Below, piece by piece: positions 61,251 to 64,000 of a stretch of 64,000 nt of DNA. Every line of letters starts with the position of its first letter. Position 1 is the stretch's first letter. The notes below the pieces were generated by a model, which saw only the letters and a program-made list of their open reading frames with translations, was not told the DNA's origin and ran no database searches. Position numbers and translations under genes: made by a program. The DNA is from Alphaproteobacteria bacterium (lineage in GTDB: Bacteria > Pseudomonadota > Alphaproteobacteria > Sphingomonadales > Emcibacteraceae). The stretch spans positions 1 through 64,000 of the forward strand of contig JAGREE010000031.1 in NCBI GenBank assembly GCA_020446675.1, written 5' to 3'.

Positions 61251-62275
61251 GGTGTAAACTCCATAACCCTGAATGTACCTTCAAGCCGTTCCGGCCTACT
61301 ATTAGAATTTTTAAGCGCTGGGGAAAATTGCGACGTCGCTGTATAAATCCGGTGGGTGTCCAAATCAACTTCAAGTGTTCTGGCGCCAGGTAATGTCTTT
61401 ACTGTCTGAACAACATGATAGCTGTCAGCGTTATCTTCCTGAATAATGCTTAGACTGCCTTCCCCATTGGATGTAATGATCTGTTTTGTCGCTGGATCAA
61501 AGCGTGTTCCGTCTGACCCTTCTCCTATTTTAACTTCTGTAACGAGATGACCATCATCGGCATTCACCACCGCTAGCATAGCATTATCGCTGCAAGAGCT
61601 GAATAATCGGTGGGTTTCCCTGTCCAGGGCAATTCCGGTTGGTGCTTCACATGGGGCGATCGACCAGCGGGATAGAACATTAAGGTTGATACTATCAATT
61701 TTGACTATCTCATTTCTATCTTCAACATTGACAAAAATCGCACCATTTTCATCAGATACGCCATACTCCAATTCACCTCCAACATTGATGGTCCCGACTA
61801 TTTTATTCTCGGCTGGGTCAATGACGGTGACATCACCACCGGAGTGGTTAAAGGCAAAAACACGTTTTGAAAAAGGGTCATAAATAATAGCATCCGGATT
61901 TTTACCGGCGGGAAGAGATGCTTTAATTTCAAGATTTTTTAAATCAAAAATCGTTATTTTATCGGAGCCGCCATTTGAAATATATCCAAGACCCAAAGCA
62001 TCAACCACGGCCACACCATGCGCACGGGACAATCCGCCTATTTCGCCGACAACCTTGCCGCTATCCATGTTAATGACTGATATAGTATCGGAATGGGTTA
62101 CATAAAGCTGGCGGGTTTTACTGTCAGCAATCAGATAATCCCATGATCCGTTACCATCAATATGGATAGATTTGCTTAAATGATAACCTGACATTGATTG
62201 CGCGATTATCGGCGAAGAAAAAATTACACTTATCGCCATTAACATTACTGCTGTTGGTACGATTTGTTTTTTCAT
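61247..62275 (-). CDS. YncE-like periplasmic beta-propeller protein
   Basis: The product has 342 residues. KKQIVPTAVMLMAISVIFSSPIIAQS is a signal peptide. The rest has seven-bladed propeller repeats: TRQLYVTHSDTISVINMDSGKVVGEI, GLGYISNGGSDKITIFDLKNLEIK, AVFAFNHSGGDVTVIDPAENKIVGTI and similar, the YVTN-type blades. It is the first gene of the efflux operon, so it may bind the substrate or act as a sensor in the periplasm. Function is inferred only from position. Confidence 0.82.
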   Translation of the reverse strand: MKKQIVPTAVMLMAISVIFSSPIIAQSMSGYHLSKSIHIDGNGSWDYLIADSKTRQLYVTHSDTISVINMDSGKVVGEIGGLSRAHGVAVVDALGLGYISNGGSDKITIFDLKNLEIKASLPAGKNPDAIIYDPFSKRVFAFNHSGGDVTVIDPAENKIVGTINVGGELEYGVSDENGAIFVNVEDRNEIVKIDSINLNVLSRWSIAPCEAPTGIALDRETHRLFSSCSDNAMLAVVNADDGHLVTEVKIGEGSDGTRFDPATKQIITSNGEGSLSIIQEDNADSYHVVQTVKTLPGARTLEVDLDTHRIYTATSQFSPALKNSNSRPERLEGTFRVMEFTP

Positions 62276-62334
62276 TTTTGACCCCAGAAAATAAATTCTA
62301 TCTGATAATTTCCGCGCAAGTATATATCAGTAAA

Positions 62335-62355
62335 CTTAGCTGATACTTAGCTGAT
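62335..62355. promoter_or_regulatory. Direct repeat CTTAGCTGAT x2, OmpR-type binding site
   Basis: Two identical 10-bp copies (62335-62344 and 62346-62355) have an 11-bp period, about one helical turn. That is the arrangement recognised by OmpR/PhoB-family dimers. It lies in the divergent gap between the efflux operon and the response-regulator gene, a likely site for that regulator. Confidence 0.6.
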
Positions 62356-62452
62356 CGAATAAAGACCCCTGTCCTGAAATTTAATAATAAACATCGACAT
62401 TTTTTGATTAATCCGGATATGATATTCCCGAATTAAACCTTAAGGATTCAGC

Positions 62453-63112
62453 ATGAGGACATTATTGGTTGAAGATGATCACATGATCGGTGATATCATT
62501 GTCCAGTCCCTAAAGGATAACAGCTTTGCAGTAGACTGGGTACGTGATGGACAGACGGCATTGGATAGTCTGATCAATCAGGAATATGATCTGATACTGC
62601 TTGATCTTGGTCTACCGGGCAAGAACGGATTTGAGGTATTGCATCAGATTAGAACTTCTGGAAACTATGTTTCCTTGTTAATATTGACGGCTAAGGATTC
62701 CATAGAGGATCGAATTAAGGGGCTTGATGCTGGTGCAGATGATTATGTGATAAAACCTTTTGATATGACTGAATTGCTGGCACGCATAAGGGCGGTCTTA
62801 CGTCGTAAGAACGGTTCCGCCAGTCCACTTCTTACAACAACTTTAATTACACTTGATCCGGCGACTCATGAGGTCAGTGTTGATGAAAGTCTGCCGCACC
62901 GCTTATCTTCAAGGGAATTTTCCCTGCTTTATACATTGATGCTTAGGCCAGGCGCTATTTTGTCAAGACAGGAACTGGAAGAGCGGGTTTACGGCTGGGG
63001 CGAAGAAGTAGAGAGCAATGCCATAGAATTTATAATTCACTCTATAAGAAAAAAAATAGGCGCCACCGTTATTCAAAATGTCAGGGGTGTGGGTTGGATG
63101 GTCGCCAAATGA
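62453..63112 (+). CDS. OmpR-family response regulator
   Basis: The product has 219 residues. Residues 1-115 are a receiver domain: acidic pair in LLVEDDHMIG, phospho-acceptor Asp51 in LILLDLGLPGKNGFE, and Lys in YVIKPFD. Residues 125-219 are the winged-helix DNA-binding domain (LSSREFSLLYTLMLRPGAILSRQELEERVYGW, IEFIIHSIRKKIG, GVGWMVAK). It is most similar in layout to QseB/PmrA/CusR. Its stop overlaps the kinase start by 4 bp, and it is divergent from the efflux operon it likely controls through the 62335 repeats. Confidence 0.93.
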   Translation: MRTLLVEDDHMIGDIIVQSLKDNSFAVDWVRDGQTALDSLINQEYDLILLDLGLPGKNGFEVLHQIRTSGNYVSLLILTAKDSIEDRIKGLDAGADDYVIKPFDMTELLARIRAVLRRKNGSASPLLTTTLITLDPATHEVSVDESLPHRLSSREFSLLYTLMLRPGAILSRQELEERVYGWGEEVESNAIEFIIHSIRKKIGATVIQNVRGVGWMVAK

Positions 63113-64000
63113 AATCTGTAAGTTCCCTAAAATCAAAACTTTCACTATGGTTAGCCATAATCATAATCTGTTTTGCTGCTCTGATTACCAGTGTTGCCTT
63201 TTATGTCATTTTTAATGAAGGGATAGAATGGCAGGATGATACTCTGAAACAAGTTGCAGAGCTGATCAGTGAACAGCCGAATTCAATTTCGGCAAGCTAT
63301 CAGTATGACAATCCCAATTATAATGGGACAGTAGGTCCGATTTTTATTCAGATGATTAATCAAGGTGAAAAGGAAGAAGAGCGAACCAATAAAAAAACCT
63401 TAAAATTACCGGCTGGTTTGTCAGATGGAATTCAGACGGTAAAAATTAACAATGTAAGATATAGGGTTTTTGTCAAAACCGTAGATGAAGATAAAAAAAT
63501 TGCCGTGATACAATCTACTGATGAGCGTGACATGACAGCGAAAGAAGGGACAATCATAGCCCTAATTACTATGCTTTTGTTGATCCCGGTGATGATTTTC
63601 TCTGTCATTTTGGTCGTTAAACGCATTCTATTGCCTTTGGCGGAGGTCGCTAAGGATATTGAGCAGAGAAAAGAACCGGAATTAAACCCTATTACAGCGG
63701 ATAATATTCCCGAGGAAATTATTCCATTTGTAATGGCAATCAACAGATTATTTGGCCGCATTAAACAGTCAATGGATATCCATAAACGTTTTATAACGGA
63801 CGCGGCACATGAACTTCGCTCGCCCATGACGGCAATTTCTTTGCAAGCCGAAAGACTTGCAAAAACTGAGTTAACCGAGACGGCAAAGGAACGACTTGAA
63901 ACCCTGCGCAGCGGAATTTCTCGAAGCCGGATATTACTTGATCAATTGCTTGTTCTTGCCCGCATTCAGGCACCATCAAAGACTATTGCCTCTTCCGTCT
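63109..64000 (+). CDS. Sensor histidine kinase (3' end outside window)
   Basis: The frame starts at the ATG overlapping the regulator stop (ATGA) and stays open to the window edge, about 297 codons. TM1 is LSLWLAIIIICFAALITSVAFYVIF. A periplasmic domain of roughly 115 residues precedes TM2 (IALITMLLLIPVMIFSVILVV). Then comes a linker and the dimerisation H-box FITDAAHELRSPMTAISLQAERL with the phospho-accepting His. The ATPase domain is cut off. It should phosphorylate the preceding regulator in response to a periplasmic signal. Confidence 0.92.
   Translation, partial: MKSVSSLKSKLSLWLAIIIICFAALITSVAFYVIFNEGIEWQDDTLKQVAELISEQPNSISASYQYDNPNYNGTVGPIFIQMINQGEKEEERTNKKTLKLPAGLSDGIQTVKINNVRYRVFVKTVDEDKKIAVIQSTDERDMTAKEGTIIALITMLLLIPVMIFSVILVVKRILLPLAEVAKDIEQRKEPELNPITADNIPEEIIPFVMAINRLFGRIKQSMDIHKRFITDAAHELRSPMTAISLQAERLAKTELTETAKERLETLRSGISRSRILLDQLLVLARIQAPSKTIASSV

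Overview
The window looks like a chromosomal segment of a moderately AT-rich, Gram-negative alphaproteobacterium. The evidence is a glpSTPQUV-type ABC transporter, TadE/TadG-like genes, a LapBCE-like type I secretion system, two RND efflux systems and LigJ/LigK-type ring-cleavage genes. I see no rRNA, tRNA, CRISPR array or insertion sequence. The assignment below class level is uncertain; marine or soil lineages would both fit.

Layout. (1) 1-4454: a minus-strand operon (DUF899, SRPBCC, DUF1428, two VOC proteins, a Bcr/CflA-like MFS exporter cut by the window edge) is divergent from a TetR regulator. A class A beta-lactamase with its own promoter follows. (2) 5436-8843: xylB-xylA and a DUF188 gene. 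(3) 8926-23972: a large aromatic-catabolism cluster. It holds a MarR regulator, a LigB-type extradiol dioxygenase, three RraA/LigK-type aldolases, a flavin reductase fused to a MarR domain, a maleylacetate-reductase-like dehydrogenase and a flavoprotein hydroxylase. It also holds an MFS carrier, a Tat-exported HD-domain protein, a LigJ-type hydratase, the three-enzyme gentisate pathway, a reductive-dehalogenase-like corrinoid/FeS protein and an HpaB-type monooxygenase. Nearly every promoter region here carries the palindrome TGTTATTATAATAACA, which makes the cluster look like one MarR regulon. (4) 24225-31075: type I secretion (TolC, ABC, HlyD) and its probable RTX substrate, then a LysR gene.

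(5) 32146-37467: a tight five-gene operon encoding a KamA-type 2,3-aminomutase, PcaI, PcaJ, a class III (beta-amino-acid type) aminotransferase and PcaF. Read together, the genes predict conversion of an alpha-amino acid to a beta-amino acid, then to a 3-oxoacid, its CoA ester and finally thiolysis. The PcaIJF identity and the Asp-to-Arg change in the aminomutase side-chain pocket both point to 2-aminoadipate going via 3-aminoadipate to 3-oxoadipate, then succinyl-CoA plus acetyl-CoA. I know of no described pathway of this form, so this is the best candidate for a new system.

(6) 37480-40652: TadE/TadE/TadG genes, a small secreted protein and a DUF465 protein. (7) 40888-48390: OsmC, a PLP gamma-lyase and glpSTPQUV in one run. 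(8) 48446-55577: PcaD, an AcrAB/MexAB-like pump, an NTF2-like secreted protein and a methyltransferase. The pump promoter closely matches the TetR-controlled promoter near 3.8 kb, so one TetR protein probably controls both. (9) 55709-64000: a second RND/MFP/TolC system co-encoded with a beta-propeller protein, divergent from an OmpR-type response regulator and its histidine kinase, which runs off the window.
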